The notes under the pieces were generated by a model. It worked only from the letters and a program-made list of their open reading frames with translations, did no database searches and had not been told where the DNA came from. A DNA stretch of 64,000 bases from assembly GCF_900091525.1 (NCBI RefSeq), contig NZ_FMCU01000021.1:1-64000 (forward strand), written 5' to 3'. Shown here in pieces: positions 49,737-58,402 of this stretch. The position numbers and the translations under genes were made by a program. The stretch is from Micromonospora matsumotoense. GTDB taxonomy: Bacteria; Actinomycetota; Actinomycetes; Mycobacteriales; Micromonosporaceae. Positions within the stretch are counted from its first letter, which is position 1. The number at the start of each line of letters is the position of its first letter.

Positions 49737-49936
49737 GCCGGTTCCGGTCCTGTCGTCAGTCGGGCACCTGGACGGCTGCCGTTCTCGCAACCGCAAACAG
49801 GTTAACGCCACCCGACGGGCCGGCCGTCAATAGGCGGTAACGTGCCGGTAGCCTGCGACCACCCGGTGGCCGGTCTCCGGGATTACCATTCGATGCCCCC
49901 GTGCGCCCGGCTGGTTAACGTGAGCCCACAGGCGCG

Positions 49937-50223
49937 TTGTCCGATCCGCACCGGGTCTGGGGGCGGCCCAGTTCGAGACGCTGCCGCACCGGCCGGGGCC
50001 GGCCTCCGGCGCGCCCCTCATTTCGGGCACCCTAGCCTGGCTGGAATGCCGATTGTTCGAGGCGCACGATTCCGGCGACCACACCATCTTCGTCGGTTCG
50101 GTGATCGGCGCGGAAATCGGCCACGACGGCGCTGGTCTGCTGTTCTTCGGTGGCGCCTTCCACCGCATCGGCACCGGTTCAGCGGCAGTGTCGACCGCCA
50201 ACCGGCCACATACTTTGCAGTAA
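49937..50223 (+). pseudogene. Flavin reductase C-terminal fragment
   Basis: The frame ending at TAA 50221-50223 reads FETLPHRPGPASGAPLISG, TLAWLECRLFEAHDSGDHTI, FVGSVIGAEIGHDGAGLLFF, GGAFHRIG. This is the C-terminal two thirds of a short-chain flavin reductase (HpaC-like split barrel) that supplies reduced FMN/FAD to monooxygenases. The flavin-binding N-terminal part and any start codon are missing. It sits between the aminotransferase relic and the intact imine reductase. Confidence 0.65.
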
Positions 50224-50350
50224 GTACTTGAGGGGTCCACACGCCGGCGTCTAGGCTCCAAAAGTGATTTCGGCGATGGCACGTGCTTTCTGCGTGGCCA
50301 GCACCGATAGTCTTTTTGCCTTATCAGGAGCACAGAGGAGAGTGGCACTG

Positions 50351-51232
50351 GTGTCCGAAGAAAATCGCGTGCCCGTATCGGTGATCGGCCTCGGAATGAT
50401 GGGGGCGGCACTGGCGGGCGCATATCTCAGGGCCGGCCACCGCACGACGGTGTGGAACCGCTCCGCCGGCAAGGCGGGCGCCCTTGTCGAGCAGGGCGCG
50501 AGCCGCGCGGGCACGATCGCCGACGCGGTCGCCGCGAGCGACGTCCTGGTGGCCTGCGTGGTCGACTACCAGACCCTGCACGAGATCCTCGAGCCGGTGA
50601 AGGAGTCGCTGAACGGCAAGGTCATCGTCAACCTCACCTCCGGCGTGCCGGAGGACGCCCGGGGCGCCGCGCAGTGGGCGCAGTCCCTGGGTGCGAAGTA
50701 CCTCGACGGCTACATCATGACGGTGCCGCCAGCCGTCGGGCTCTCCCAGACCCTGCTGTTCTACGGCGGCTCGAAGGAGGTCTTCGACACGTACGAGTCG
50801 ACCCTGAAGGTCCTCGGCGGCAACAGCATCTTCCTGAGCGAGGACCCGGGCGTCGCCGGCCTGTACGACCTCGCGCTGCTCGGCATCCTGTGGTCGTCGC
50901 TGGCCGGCGCGCTGCACGGCTTCGCCATGCTCGCCAGCGAGGGCATCCCGGCGGCGGCGCTGACCCCGTTCGCCGAGTCCTGGATCACCCACGTGGTGCG
51001 GCCCAGCATCAAGGGTGCCGCCCAGCAGGTCGACGCGGGCCAGTACGCGACCGACATCTCCACCGTGGGGCTGAACGCGGTCGGTCTGGCCAAGATGGTG
51101 GAGGCCAGCAAGGGCCAGGGAATCCGGCCGGACGTCATGATCCCGATCCGGGACATCCTCCAGGAGCGGGCCACCAGCGGGCACGGCGACGAGGCGCTGG
51201 CCAGCATGATCGAGGTCATCAAGAAGCCCTGA
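50351..51232 (+). CDS. Imine reductase-like NAD(P)-dependent oxidoreductase
   Basis: A 293-residue beta-hydroxyacid dehydrogenase-type enzyme closest in pattern to bacterial imine reductases: VSVIGLGMMGAALAGAYLRA and VWNRSAGKAGALVEQGA bind NADPH; GKVIVNLTSGVPEDARGAAQ and YLDGYIMTVPPAVG follow; the C-terminal helical domain has YDLALLGILWSSLAGALHGF. GTG 50351 follows gaggag by 10 bp; GTG 50342 is too close. Imine reductases reduce cyclic imines, for example in alkaloid pathways. It is the only intact enzyme in a run of biosynthetic relics. Confidence 0.8.
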   Translation: MSEENRVPVSVIGLGMMGAALAGAYLRAGHRTTVWNRSAGKAGALVEQGASRAGTIADAVAASDVLVACVVDYQTLHEILEPVKESLNGKVIVNLTSGVPEDARGAAQWAQSLGAKYLDGYIMTVPPAVGLSQTLLFYGGSKEVFDTYESTLKVLGGNSIFLSEDPGVAGLYDLALLGILWSSLAGALHGFAMLASEGIPAAALTPFAESWITHVVRPSIKGAAQQVDAGQYATDISTVGLNAVGLAKMVEASKGQGIRPDVMIPIRDILQERATSGHGDEALASMIEVIKKP

Positions 51233-51280
51233 TCCGGGCCGCTGCACGATCGCCACCGATGCGCTGCGCCCCGGGCCGCG

Positions 51281-51482
51281 GGGACGTTCCACCTGGCCAA
51301 CCAGAGTGCCGTCACGTTCGGGGACATGGTGGACGAGTCGCGGCCGGCCGGCTGCCGGCTGACCGACCGCGATCCGCCCAGCGGTGACCCGGGCGCGGTT
51401 CCGCCGGCACGTCGAGTTCTTCGTCGCTCGCGGGTACCTTCCCGTCGCCCCGGTCGGTGCGCGCCGGGGACGCCGCCGGTAG
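51281..51482 (+). pseudogene. Thioester-reductase (terminal R domain) tail fragment
   Basis: GTFHLANQSAVTFGDMVDE resembles the segment YHLxNPxPVTxxDLV near the C terminus of the NAD-binding thioester-reductase domains that release products from NRPS or PKS as aldehydes. After a frame change, RFRRHVEFFVARGYLPV matches the extreme C terminus of the same class. Only about 60 residues remain. The identification rests on short stretches. Confidence 0.4.
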
Positions 51483-51534
51483 CCGGGGACGCGCGGTCGC
51501 CGGGGCGACCGCGCGTCGGGGCGGCGGCGACGGG

Positions 51535-52614
51535 CTAGCGGATGGTGAAGGTCAGCGGGTTGGAGATGCCGACACCGCCGTGGGAGTCGTGGACCCGCAC
51601 GGTGAAGGTGGACGACGTGCCGGCGGACAGCGGCAGCTGGAACTGGTAGCGCTGTCCGCTGTTGGTCGGTGTCACGGCCAGCTTGGTCGCGCCGAGATAC
51701 AGCTCCACCCGGCTGACAGGGTCCCCCGGGTCGGTGTCGGTGACGTCGGCGACCAGCGTGACCGTCGTGGGTTCGAGGAAGTACGTCTGCCCACCGGGGG
51801 TGCTCAGCGCCGCCGCCGGCGGGTGGTTGGTGCCGGTGGACGGTGGGGTGACCACAGTGACCAGCAGCGGCGGGGCACCGCCGGACAGCGATTGGTCGGT
51901 GCCGGCCGAGGCGTACAGCAGGTAGGTGGTGCTGGTCCCGGGAGCGCCGGTCGGGGGTGTCCACTGTGCTTCGAACCGGTCGCCGGTCGTCCGCACTCCC
52001 TGGGCCAGCGTGACGCCGTCCACCCGGAACGACACCGAGGTGATGTAGTGGCCGCCACCCACGGTCGCGGTCACCGCGAGCGGGACGGGGCCCGGCGCGG
52101 TGTACACCGCGCCGACGGCCGGACTGACCCAGTGGACGATCGCCGGGTAGTCGGCGACCGGCGGCGAGGTGGTCGGCCCGGTCGGTGTCCTGCTGGGCAG
52201 GACCCCGCCGGTGCAGGCGACGCCGTTGAGCGTGAACGACGCCGGCACGGGGTTGCTGCCGAACCAGGCACCGACGAAACCGATGTTCACGGAGCCGTTG
52301 GTGCCCAGGGTCGCGTTCCAGCCCAGGTTGGTCGCGCTGACCTGCTGGCCGGACTGGGCCCAGGTGGCGCTCCAGGTCTGGGCGATCTGCTGGTCGACGG
52401 CGGGGAACGCGAACCGCAGCGTCCAGCCGTTGACCGGCTCGCCCACGTTGGTGACCGCGACGTCGGCATGGAAGCCGCCGGTCCACTGGCTGGTGACGAC
52501 GTAGTCCACCCGGCACCCGGCGGCCGCGTTCGCCGCACTGGCGTGCGAGACCGCGGCCATCATCGCGACCATGGCAACAACGACGGCGAACACCGCCGTC
52601 AGCGACTTCCGCAT
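51535..52614 (-). CDS. Secreted CBM2 protein with Ig-like domains, no catalytic domain
   Basis: A 359-residue exported protein. Signal peptide (LTAVFAVVVAMVAMMAAVS, cleavage near SHASA) leads into a family 2 cellulose/xylan-binding module at about 34-140: CRVDYVVTSQWTGGFHADVA, NGWTLRFAF, WSATWAQSGQQVSATNLGWN, with the exposed tryptophans. A Pro/Thr linker follows, then two beta-sandwich modules (about 155-255 and 265-359; GVTLAQGVRTTGDRFEAQW, RVELYLGATKLAVTPTNSG). No hydrolase or LPMO motif occurs. It may be a binding protein or the remains of a larger enzyme. An A/T-rich promoter precedes it. Confidence 0.8.
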   Translation of the reverse strand: MRKSLTAVFAVVVAMVAMMAAVSHASAANAAAGCRVDYVVTSQWTGGFHADVAVTNVGEPVNGWTLRFAFPAVDQQIAQTWSATWAQSGQQVSATNLGWNATLGTNGSVNIGFVGAWFGSNPVPASFTLNGVACTGGVLPSRTPTGPTTSPPVADYPAIVHWVSPAVGAVYTAPGPVPLAVTATVGGGHYITSVSFRVDGVTLAQGVRTTGDRFEAQWTPPTGAPGTSTTYLLYASAGTDQSLSGGAPPLLVTVVTPPSTGTNHPPAAALSTPGGQTYFLEPTTVTLVADVTDTDPGDPVSRVELYLGATKLAVTPTNSGQRYQFQLPLSAGTSSTFTVRVHDSHGGVGISNPLTFTIR

Positions 52615-52736
52615 GGCACCCCTCGCCTATAAATCGTTAATCATCGATACGCATGACGACTGTCCTGCCGTTCGGCCTTAGTGTCAAGGCACACCCGGCA
52701 GTCCTGCCGCCGGCAGGACATCAGCGCATTCACGCA

Positions 52737-53609
52737 TCAACCGGCTGCGGCGGAAGGGCCGGCGACGACCCCCCGGAGGTAGCGCAGACCGTCCGTGGCG
52801 AGACGGTCCTGCGACGGTGCCAACGGACGCCAGATCGCCGCGGCGGTGGCGATGGTCTCGTTCTCCGCCGTGAACGACTCGATGCAGACCGCACCCCGGT
52901 AGCCGGTCTGCCCCAGCACGGCGAAGAAACGCGGCCAGTCGAAGTGGTCCGCCCCGGGAGAGCCCCGGTGCGTCCCACTGACCTGGACGTGCTTGATGTG
53001 CCGGCCGGCGGCGGCGAGGGCCGCGTACGGATCGGACTCCTCGATGTTCATGTGGTAGGTGTCGATCATGATGCCGACGCTCGACGGCAGTCCGTCGATC
53101 AGCTCGACGGTCTGCCCGACGGTGTTGACGACGCTGGTCTCGTAGCGGTTCAACGCCTCGACACCGATGCTCACGCCACACTCACCGGCCTGCTCGGCCA
53201 CCGGCGTCAGCGCTCGCCGGAACTCCGCGTAGCAGGCCGCCCGCGCCGCCGGCGACATCCGCCAGGTGCGGCCGACCGAGGCGTACACCGGGCCGCCGAC
53301 ACAGGGAGCGCCGACGGCCGCCGCGGCCGCCACGCACCCCCTGAGGTACGCGACGGTCGACTCCACGACGGCCGGGGCGGCGTTCACCAGGTCCCGGCCC
53401 GGCGGGGTGACCGCGCAGACGCCGGCCGCGACGAGGCCGTGCGCGGCCAGCAGGTCCCGGGTGCGCACCGGGTCCCAGTCGCCCGGCTGCTCGATCGGCA
53501 ACTCGACCGCGTCGAAGCCGAACGAGGCGATCCGGGGGATCAGCTCGGCGAGGGCGTCGTCGTCGACCGGCGACGCCCACACCCAGGGGTTCACGCCGAT
53601 GGCATACAC
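52737..53609 (-). CDS. Sugar isomerase/epimerase of the AP-endonuclease-2 fold
   Basis: A 290-residue TIM-barrel protein. Metal ligands typical of tagatose/psicose 3-epimerases are visible: Glu in GVSIGVEALNRYETSV, Asp in VGIMIDTYHMNIEE, His in IKHVQVSGTHRGSPG and Glu in GAVCIESFTAEN. GTG 53609 lies 5 bp after the binding-protein stop, making it the last gene of the importer operon. Proteins of this fold in sugar operons epimerise ketoses or process 3-keto-glycosides, so it probably acts on the imported sugar. Confidence 0.82.
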   Translation of the reverse strand: MYAIGVNPWVWASPVDDDALAELIPRIASFGFDAVELPIEQPGDWDPVRTRDLLAAHGLVAAGVCAVTPPGRDLVNAAPAVVESTVAYLRGCVAAAAAVGAPCVGGPVYASVGRTWRMSPAARAACYAEFRRALTPVAEQAGECGVSIGVEALNRYETSVVNTVGQTVELIDGLPSSVGIMIDTYHMNIEESDPYAALAAAGRHIKHVQVSGTHRGSPGADHFDWPRFFAVLGQTGYRGAVCIESFTAENETIATAAAIWRPLAPSQDRLATDGLRYLRGVVAGPSAAAG

Positions 53610-53614
53610 CGGGA

Positions 53615-54802
53615 CTACTTCCAGCGCTGCGGGTAACCGGGCAGGTCGGTGCAGCCGCACATCGCGTAGTGCAGCGGCGGCATGGCCGGGTCGAGGTACC
53701 GGTCCAGGTTGTCCTGGGTGATGGTCGGCTGGGGCAGCTTCCACGGGCTGGACACCTGCTGGCCGTCGAGGATCCGCAGCGCCGCGATGATCGGCGTACG
53801 CCACTGGTAGGTCGGGTAGGTCGGCGCGATCGCGGTGAGGTTCTTGTCCTTCCAGACCTTCAGGAAGTCGAGCTGGTCCTCGCCGTTGATCGGCGGCACC
53901 GGCTTGCCCGCGTCCTGGAACGCCTCGACCGCCGCGACGGCGACCGCGCCGGCGTCCATCCAGACGCCGTCGATGGTGCCGTACCGCTGGATGTAGTCGT
54001 CGACGATCTTCTTGGTCTTGGCCGGGTCACCATCGGTGAACTCCACCCCCACCACGTCGACCTTGGCCTTGTCGAACGCCACCTTCGCGGCCGACCAGCG
54101 GGTCTCCAGCACGTCGACCCCGGGCAGGATGCGCAGGGCGAGGACCTTGCCGCCGGGCTTCATCTTCTGGCTGACGAACTCGGCGCCGGCGTGACCGAAG
54201 CCGTACCCACCGATGGGGTTGATGAAGGTCACCGGGCACTTGGTGTTGACCCCACGGTCGAAGACGACCACCGGCAGCCCGGCCTGGCAGGCCGCCTCGA
54301 CGGCCGGGGTGAGCGTGGCGGTGGTGTTCGGCGAGACGATCAGCGCGTCACAGCCCTTACCGAGCAGGTCGTTGATGTCCGCGATCTGCTTCTGGTCCTT
54401 GCCCTCGGCGTCGACGTGCACGAACTCCTTGATGCGGCTCTTCTGTGCCTCGACCTCGGCCTGCATCGTCTTGAACCCGACCTGCCGCCACGGGTTGTTC
54501 AGCGCCGCGTTCGAGAAGCAGATCTTGTGCGGACCGGCCTTCTTGAACTTCGCCGTGTCCACCATGGTGGGGTTGAGCATCTGCTCCCACGGCTTGTCCG
54601 CCGGCCCGGTCGGGGTCGCGCCGAGCAACGCCAACTCGGCGTCGTAGTCGGCCTGCACGAAGAACTTCGACTGTTCCCCGGTCCCCGACCCGGCGGCGGA
54701 GGAGGAGGAACCGCCCGAGGGGCCCGCGCCCGGTTCGTCGGTGGCGCAGGCGGTGAGGGACAGCAGGGTGACAGCGGCCAGCGCCGCCATGGAACGTCGC
54801 AC
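53615..54802 (-). CDS. Ribose-type sugar-binding lipoprotein
   Basis: A 395-residue lipoprotein with lipobox LTACATDEP and a Ser/Gly-rich linker. The binding domain belongs to the RbsB/periplasmic-binding-4 family: ICFSNAALNNPWRQVGFKTM, QKQIADINDLLGKGCDALIV, VVVFDRGVN, and TIDGVWMDAGAVAVAAVEAF. It is a long member (RbsB proper is about 300), with an extended N-terminal region containing FVQADYDAELALLG. It delivers a monosaccharide or small glycoside to the two permeases upstream in the operon. Confidence 0.9.
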   Translation of the reverse strand: MRRSMAALAAVTLLSLTACATDEPGAGPSGGSSSSAAGSGTGEQSKFFVQADYDAELALLGATPTGPADKPWEQMLNPTMVDTAKFKKAGPHKICFSNAALNNPWRQVGFKTMQAEVEAQKSRIKEFVHVDAEGKDQKQIADINDLLGKGCDALIVSPNTTATLTPAVEAACQAGLPVVVFDRGVNTKCPVTFINPIGGYGFGHAGAEFVSQKMKPGGKVLALRILPGVDVLETRWSAAKVAFDKAKVDVVGVEFTDGDPAKTKKIVDDYIQRYGTIDGVWMDAGAVAVAAVEAFQDAGKPVPPINGEDQLDFLKVWKDKNLTAIAPTYPTYQWRTPIIAALRILDGQQVSSPWKLPQPTITQDNLDRYLDPAMPPLHYAMCGCTDLPGYPQRWK

Positions 54803-54814
54803 TATGGTTTCCCC

Positions 54815-55798
54815 TTATCGTGACGAAGAACGGGTTGCCGAGACCGCCACGGCGAGCAGGATGATCGCGCCCTGGACGGTGGACCGGAGGGCGCCGGAGA
54901 CGCCGTAGAAGTTCATGAGGGCGAACAACAGTTCGAGGGTCAGCGCGCCGAGCATCGCGCCGACGACCGAGCCGCGACCCCCGCCCAGCGCGACGCCGCC
55001 GAGGACGACCGCGGTGATCGCCCCGAACTCCAGGCCCGCGCCGGCCTGGAACGACACCCCGCTGTAGCCGCCCAGCAGGATCGCCGCCACCGCCGCCGCG
55101 AGCCCGCTGAGGATGAAGGCGACGGTCCGGGTACGCCAGACCCGCACCCCGCTCAGCTGCGCGGTGCGCGGGTTGTCGCCGACGGCGACCAGGGTCCGGC
55201 CGAAGTCCGACCGCATCAACACCACCGCGAGCACCGCGACGGCCAGCAGGACCAGCAGCGCGTACGGCACCCGGCCGAGCAGCGGCACGTCCTCGACGGC
55301 CCGCCGCCCGAACCGCCGGAACTCCTCGGAGAGCCCACCCTTGGGCGCGCCGTCGGACCACAGGTAGACCGCGCCGACCAGGATCAGGAACATGCCCAGG
55401 GTGGTGATGAACGACGGCACCCGCAGACGGGTCGTGATCAGGCCGTTGACCAGCCCGACCAACGCGCCGAAGGCGAGCAGGAGCAGCACCACCGGCCAGG
55501 TCCGGGCCGGATCGCTGTCGATCAGCCGGGCCGCGACCACCACCTGCGCGGTGACCAGTGAGCCGACGGACAGGTCGAACTCGCCGGAGACGATCACGAA
55601 GTACTGCCCGGCGGCGAGCAGGATGATCGGCGCCGAACGGCCGAGGAAGGACATCAACGACGGCGGGTCGAGGAAACTGGGCTGCCGGATGCCGACGAGC
55701 ACCAGGAGCACCACGAGGATGGCCAGGATCGGCAGCACCCCGCCGGGACGGAGCCGGACGCGGCGCGGTGGCAGCGGACGACGCTGGACGAGCTGCAT
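54815..55798 (-). CDS. Ribose-type ABC transporter permease
   Basis: A 327-residue inner-membrane protein with about nine helices, starting GVLPILAILVVLLVLVGIRQ. The RbsC-family marks are IILLAAGQYFVIVSGEFDLS, FGRTLVAVGDNPRTAQLSGV and FGAITAVVLGGVALGGGRGS. ATG 55798 lies 2 bp after the stop of the preceding permease gene, so the two are translationally coupled and likely form a heterodimer. Confidence 0.9.
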   Translation of the reverse strand: MQLVQRRPLPPRRVRLRPGGVLPILAILVVLLVLVGIRQPSFLDPPSLMSFLGRSAPIILLAAGQYFVIVSGEFDLSVGSLVTAQVVVAARLIDSDPARTWPVVLLLLAFGALVGLVNGLITTRLRVPSFITTLGMFLILVGAVYLWSDGAPKGGLSEEFRRFGRRAVEDVPLLGRVPYALLVLLAVAVLAVVLMRSDFGRTLVAVGDNPRTAQLSGVRVWRTRTVAFILSGLAAAVAAILLGGYSGVSFQAGAGLEFGAITAVVLGGVALGGGRGSVVGAMLGALTLELLFALMNFYGVSGALRSTVQGAIILLAVAVSATRSSSR

Positions 55799-55800
55799 GG

Positions 55801-56775
55801 CTAGGACGCCGCCTTTCGCAGGGTCCGACGGGCGTAGACGGCGACCGCGGCGATGATGATGACGCCCCGGATCACCTGCTTGAAGAAGGCGTCCACCTCG
55901 AGCTGGTTGAAGATCGCGTCGATGCTGGCGAGCAGCAGCACTCCCCCGACCGTGCCGACCACGCCGCCACGCCCACCGGCGAGCAGGGTCCCGCCGATCA
56001 CCACCGCGGCGATCGACTCCAGGTCGTAGAGGCCCTCGGTGCCGACCCGGGGCGCGCCCGAGCCGAGCCGGCTGGCGAGGTAGACCCCGGCGAGTCCGGC
56101 ACACAGCGAGCACAGCACGTGGGCGGCGACCAGGACCCGGTCGTTGCGGACGCCGGAGAGCCGGGCGACCTCCGGATCACCGCCGACGGCGACCAGGTGG
56201 TGGCCGAACCGGGTCCGGGACAGCACGAACCAGGCGGCCCCGGTCACGGCGAGCAGGAGCAGGAACGACAACGGCACCGGACCGACGCGCTGGTAGCCGA
56301 GGGACTGCACGAGGCCGGGCGAGGTGACGCCGGCCGGGCCGTCGTAGTTGCTGTCGAGATACCCCTTGAGCAGCAACCCGACGCCGAGGGTGGCGATGAA
56401 CGCGTTGATCCGGAACTTGGTCACGAGCAGCCCGTTGAGCAACCCCACACCGGCGCTGACCGCGAGCGCCAGGCCGATCGCCGGCAGCAGCGCGCCGTCG
56501 CTGCCGTTCATCGTCTCGGCCGCGACGAGGGTGCTGAGACTGATCACGTACGCCACGGAGAGGTCGAGCGAACCACCGAGGATGACCAGGGTCTGACCGA
56601 CCGCGACGAACCCGAGGCCGGCAGCGACGTGCAGCAGGCTCACCGTCGTGGACTGGTTGAACAGCTGACCGCCGTCGACCAGGACGACCAGCCAGCCGAT
56701 CGCGAGGGTGATGGCCAGGGCCACGAACACGCCCGGTACGGGACGTCGGGCCGGCAACAGCGACAGAACGCTCAC
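55801..56775 (-). CDS. Ribose-type ABC transporter permease
   Basis: A 324-residue permease of the RbsC family: VAVGQTLVILGGSLDLSVAY, LLVTKFRINAFIATLGVGLL, FGHHLVAVGGDPEVARLSGV and DLESIAAVVIGGTLLAGGRG. Its GTG start lies at the edge of a 60-bp tandem repeat that fills the 115 bp between it and the ATPase gene, an unusual gap in an otherwise tightly packed operon. Confidence 0.9.
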   Translation of the reverse strand: MSVLSLLPARRPVPGVFVALAITLAIGWLVVLVDGGQLFNQSTTVSLLHVAAGLGFVAVGQTLVILGGSLDLSVAYVISLSTLVAAETMNGSDGALLPAIGLALAVSAGVGLLNGLLVTKFRINAFIATLGVGLLLKGYLDSNYDGPAGVTSPGLVQSLGYQRVGPVPLSFLLLLAVTGAAWFVLSRTRFGHHLVAVGGDPEVARLSGVRNDRVLVAAHVLCSLCAGLAGVYLASRLGSGAPRVGTEGLYDLESIAAVVIGGTLLAGGRGGVVGTVGGVLLLASIDAIFNQLEVDAFFKQVIRGVIIIAAVAVYARRTLRKAAS

Positions 56776-56909
56776 CGGTCGGTCTCCGTTCGCGACTGTG
56801 GGGCTCGCAAACCCGGCTCACTCCTCGCGCTCACCGGCACTCTCTCCGTTCGCGACTGCGGGGCTCGCAAACCCGGCTCACTCCTCGCGCTCACCGGTCG
56901 GTCTCCGTG
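56769..56909. repeat. 60-bp tandem repeat inside the importer operon
   Basis: Two nearly identical 60-bp units lie end to end from about 56781 to 56900, each containing ggggctcgcaaacccggctc followed by actcctcgcgctcaccgg. They differ at a few positions (gactgtg against gactgcg, ggtctcc against tctctcc). A 21-bp copy of the unit boundary, beginning cgctcaccggtcggtctccg, occurs at 56769 and 56889, exactly 120 bp apart. Read on the minus strand it supplies the ATPase stop, a gcgaggag ribosome-site-like block and the GTG start of the permease. I associate this unit with dispersed repeats in Micromonospora-type genomes, from memory. Confidence 0.8.
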
Positions 56910-58402
56910 ACGTGGCCGACGGCCAGGGCTACGACGTCCTCCTCGGTGGCGGCGGCGGGCAGTTCGCCGGCGATCCGGCCGTCGCGCATGACGACGATCC
57001 GGTCGCTCATCCCCAGCAGTTCGGGCAGGTCCGACGAGATCATCAACACGGCCGCGCCGTCGCGGGCGAGGCGGCGGACGAGATCGTGGATGGCCGACTT
57101 CGCCCCCACGTCGATACCCCGGGTCGGCTCGTCGAAGAGCAGGACCTGCGGGTCGAGCGCGAGCCAGCGGGCCAGCACGACCTTCTGCTGGTTGCCCCCC
57201 GACAGGAAGCGGATCTCCTGGTCGTCGCCAGCGGCGCGGACCTCGACGGTGGCGAGCAGTTCCCGCACCCGTCGGGTCCGGGCGGCGCGACCGGAGCGGG
57301 CCGCGAAGACGGCACGACTGGCCAGCAGCGCGTTGTCGAGCACCGACTGCCGGGGCACGATCCCCTCGCCCTTGCGGTCCTCGGTGACGTAGGCGATGCC
57401 GGCCCGCATCGCGGTACGAGGTGAGCGCAGCCGGACCGGTCTGCCGTCCAGGGTCACGTCGCCGCTGGTGAACGGGGCGACACCGAAGAGCGCACGGGCC
57501 AGCGCGGACCGCCCGGAGCCCTGCAGGCCACCGACGCCGAGCACCTCCCCGGCCCGGAGCTGGAGATCGACGCCCCGAAGCTTGCGGTTTCCCGCGTCAC
57601 GGACGGTGATCCGGACCGGGCCGCGGTCGGCGGGGCCGGCCCGGTCGGGGTAGTAGCTGGACAACTCCCGGCCGACCATGTGCCGGACCAGGTCGTCGGT
57701 GCTGGTGTCGGTGGTGTTCACGGTGGTGACCCGGCGGCCGTCCTTGAGGACGGTGATCCGACCGGACAGGTCGAAGACCTCGGTGAGCCGGTGCGAGACG
57801 TACAGCAGGCCGATGCCCCGGTGCTGGAGTCGGCGCACCAACCCGTAGAGCAGTTCGACCTCGTGGTCGGCCAGCGCTGCGGTGGGCTCGTCCATGATGA
57901 GCACCCGGGCGTCCAGGGCGAGCGCTTTGGCGATCTCGACGACCTGCTGCTGGGCGACGCCGAGCTGTCCCACCCGGGCGTCGGGCGCAAGGGTGGTCTC
58001 CCCGATCGAGGCGAGCAACCGGCCGGTGCGCTCGCGCATCGCCCGACGGTCCACCAACCCCCGCCGCACCGGTTCGTGTCCCAGGTGGACGTTCTCCGCG
58101 ACGGTGCGCTCGGGCAGCAGGTTGAACTCCTGGTGAATGATGCCGATCCCGGCCCGCTGGGCGTCGCGCGGGCTCCGGAAGACCCGTGGTGCGCCGGCGA
58201 CCTCGACGGTGCCGCCGTCCGGGGCGTAGCCACCCGAGACGATCTTCATGAGGGTGGACTTCCCGGCGCCGTTCTCACCGACGACGGCGTGCACCTCACC
58301 CGGCGCGACGTCGAGGTCGACGCCGTCGAGGACGCGCACCCCGAAGAACGACTTGCCGATGCCCCGCAGGGTGAGCAGCGGTGCCGGTGGCGGATCTGGC
58401 AT
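56891..58402 (-). CDS. Sugar ABC transporter ATPase (RbsA/MglA type)
   Basis: A 503-residue protein with two fused ABC domains. The first has Walker A GENGAGKSTLMKIVSG, Walker B ARVLIMDEPTAALAD and an atypical signature. The second has GGLQGSGRSALARALFG, a normal LSGGNQQKVVLARWLA signature and VLLFDEPTRGIDVGAKS. This matches the RbsA/MglA family. ATG 58402 with gagggt 8 bp upstream is chosen; an in-frame GTG lies 15 bp earlier. First gene of the importer operon; its stop codon lies in the tandem repeat. Confidence 0.9.
   Translation of the reverse strand: MPDPPPAPLLTLRGIGKSFFGVRVLDGVDLDVAPGEVHAVVGENGAGKSTLMKIVSGGYAPDGGTVEVAGAPRVFRSPRDAQRAGIGIIHQEFNLLPERTVAENVHLGHEPVRRGLVDRRAMRERTGRLLASIGETTLAPDARVGQLGVAQQQVVEIAKALALDARVLIMDEPTAALADHEVELLYGLVRRLQHRGIGLLYVSHRLTEVFDLSGRITVLKDGRRVTTVNTTDTSTDDLVRHMVGRELSSYYPDRAGPADRGPVRITVRDAGNRKLRGVDLQLRAGEVLGVGGLQGSGRSALARALFGVAPFTSGDVTLDGRPVRLRSPRTAMRAGIAYVTEDRKGEGIVPRQSVLDNALLASRAVFAARSGRAARTRRVRELLATVEVRAAGDDQEIRFLSGGNQQKVVLARWLALDPQVLLFDEPTRGIDVGAKSAIHDLVRRLARDGAAVLMISSDLPELLGMSDRIVVMRDGRIAGELPAAATEEDVVALAVGHVTETDR

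Noticed and set aside
56769..56909. CRISPR-like repeat
   Set aside because: The units are 60 bp, tandem with no spacers, and no cas gene is in the window.
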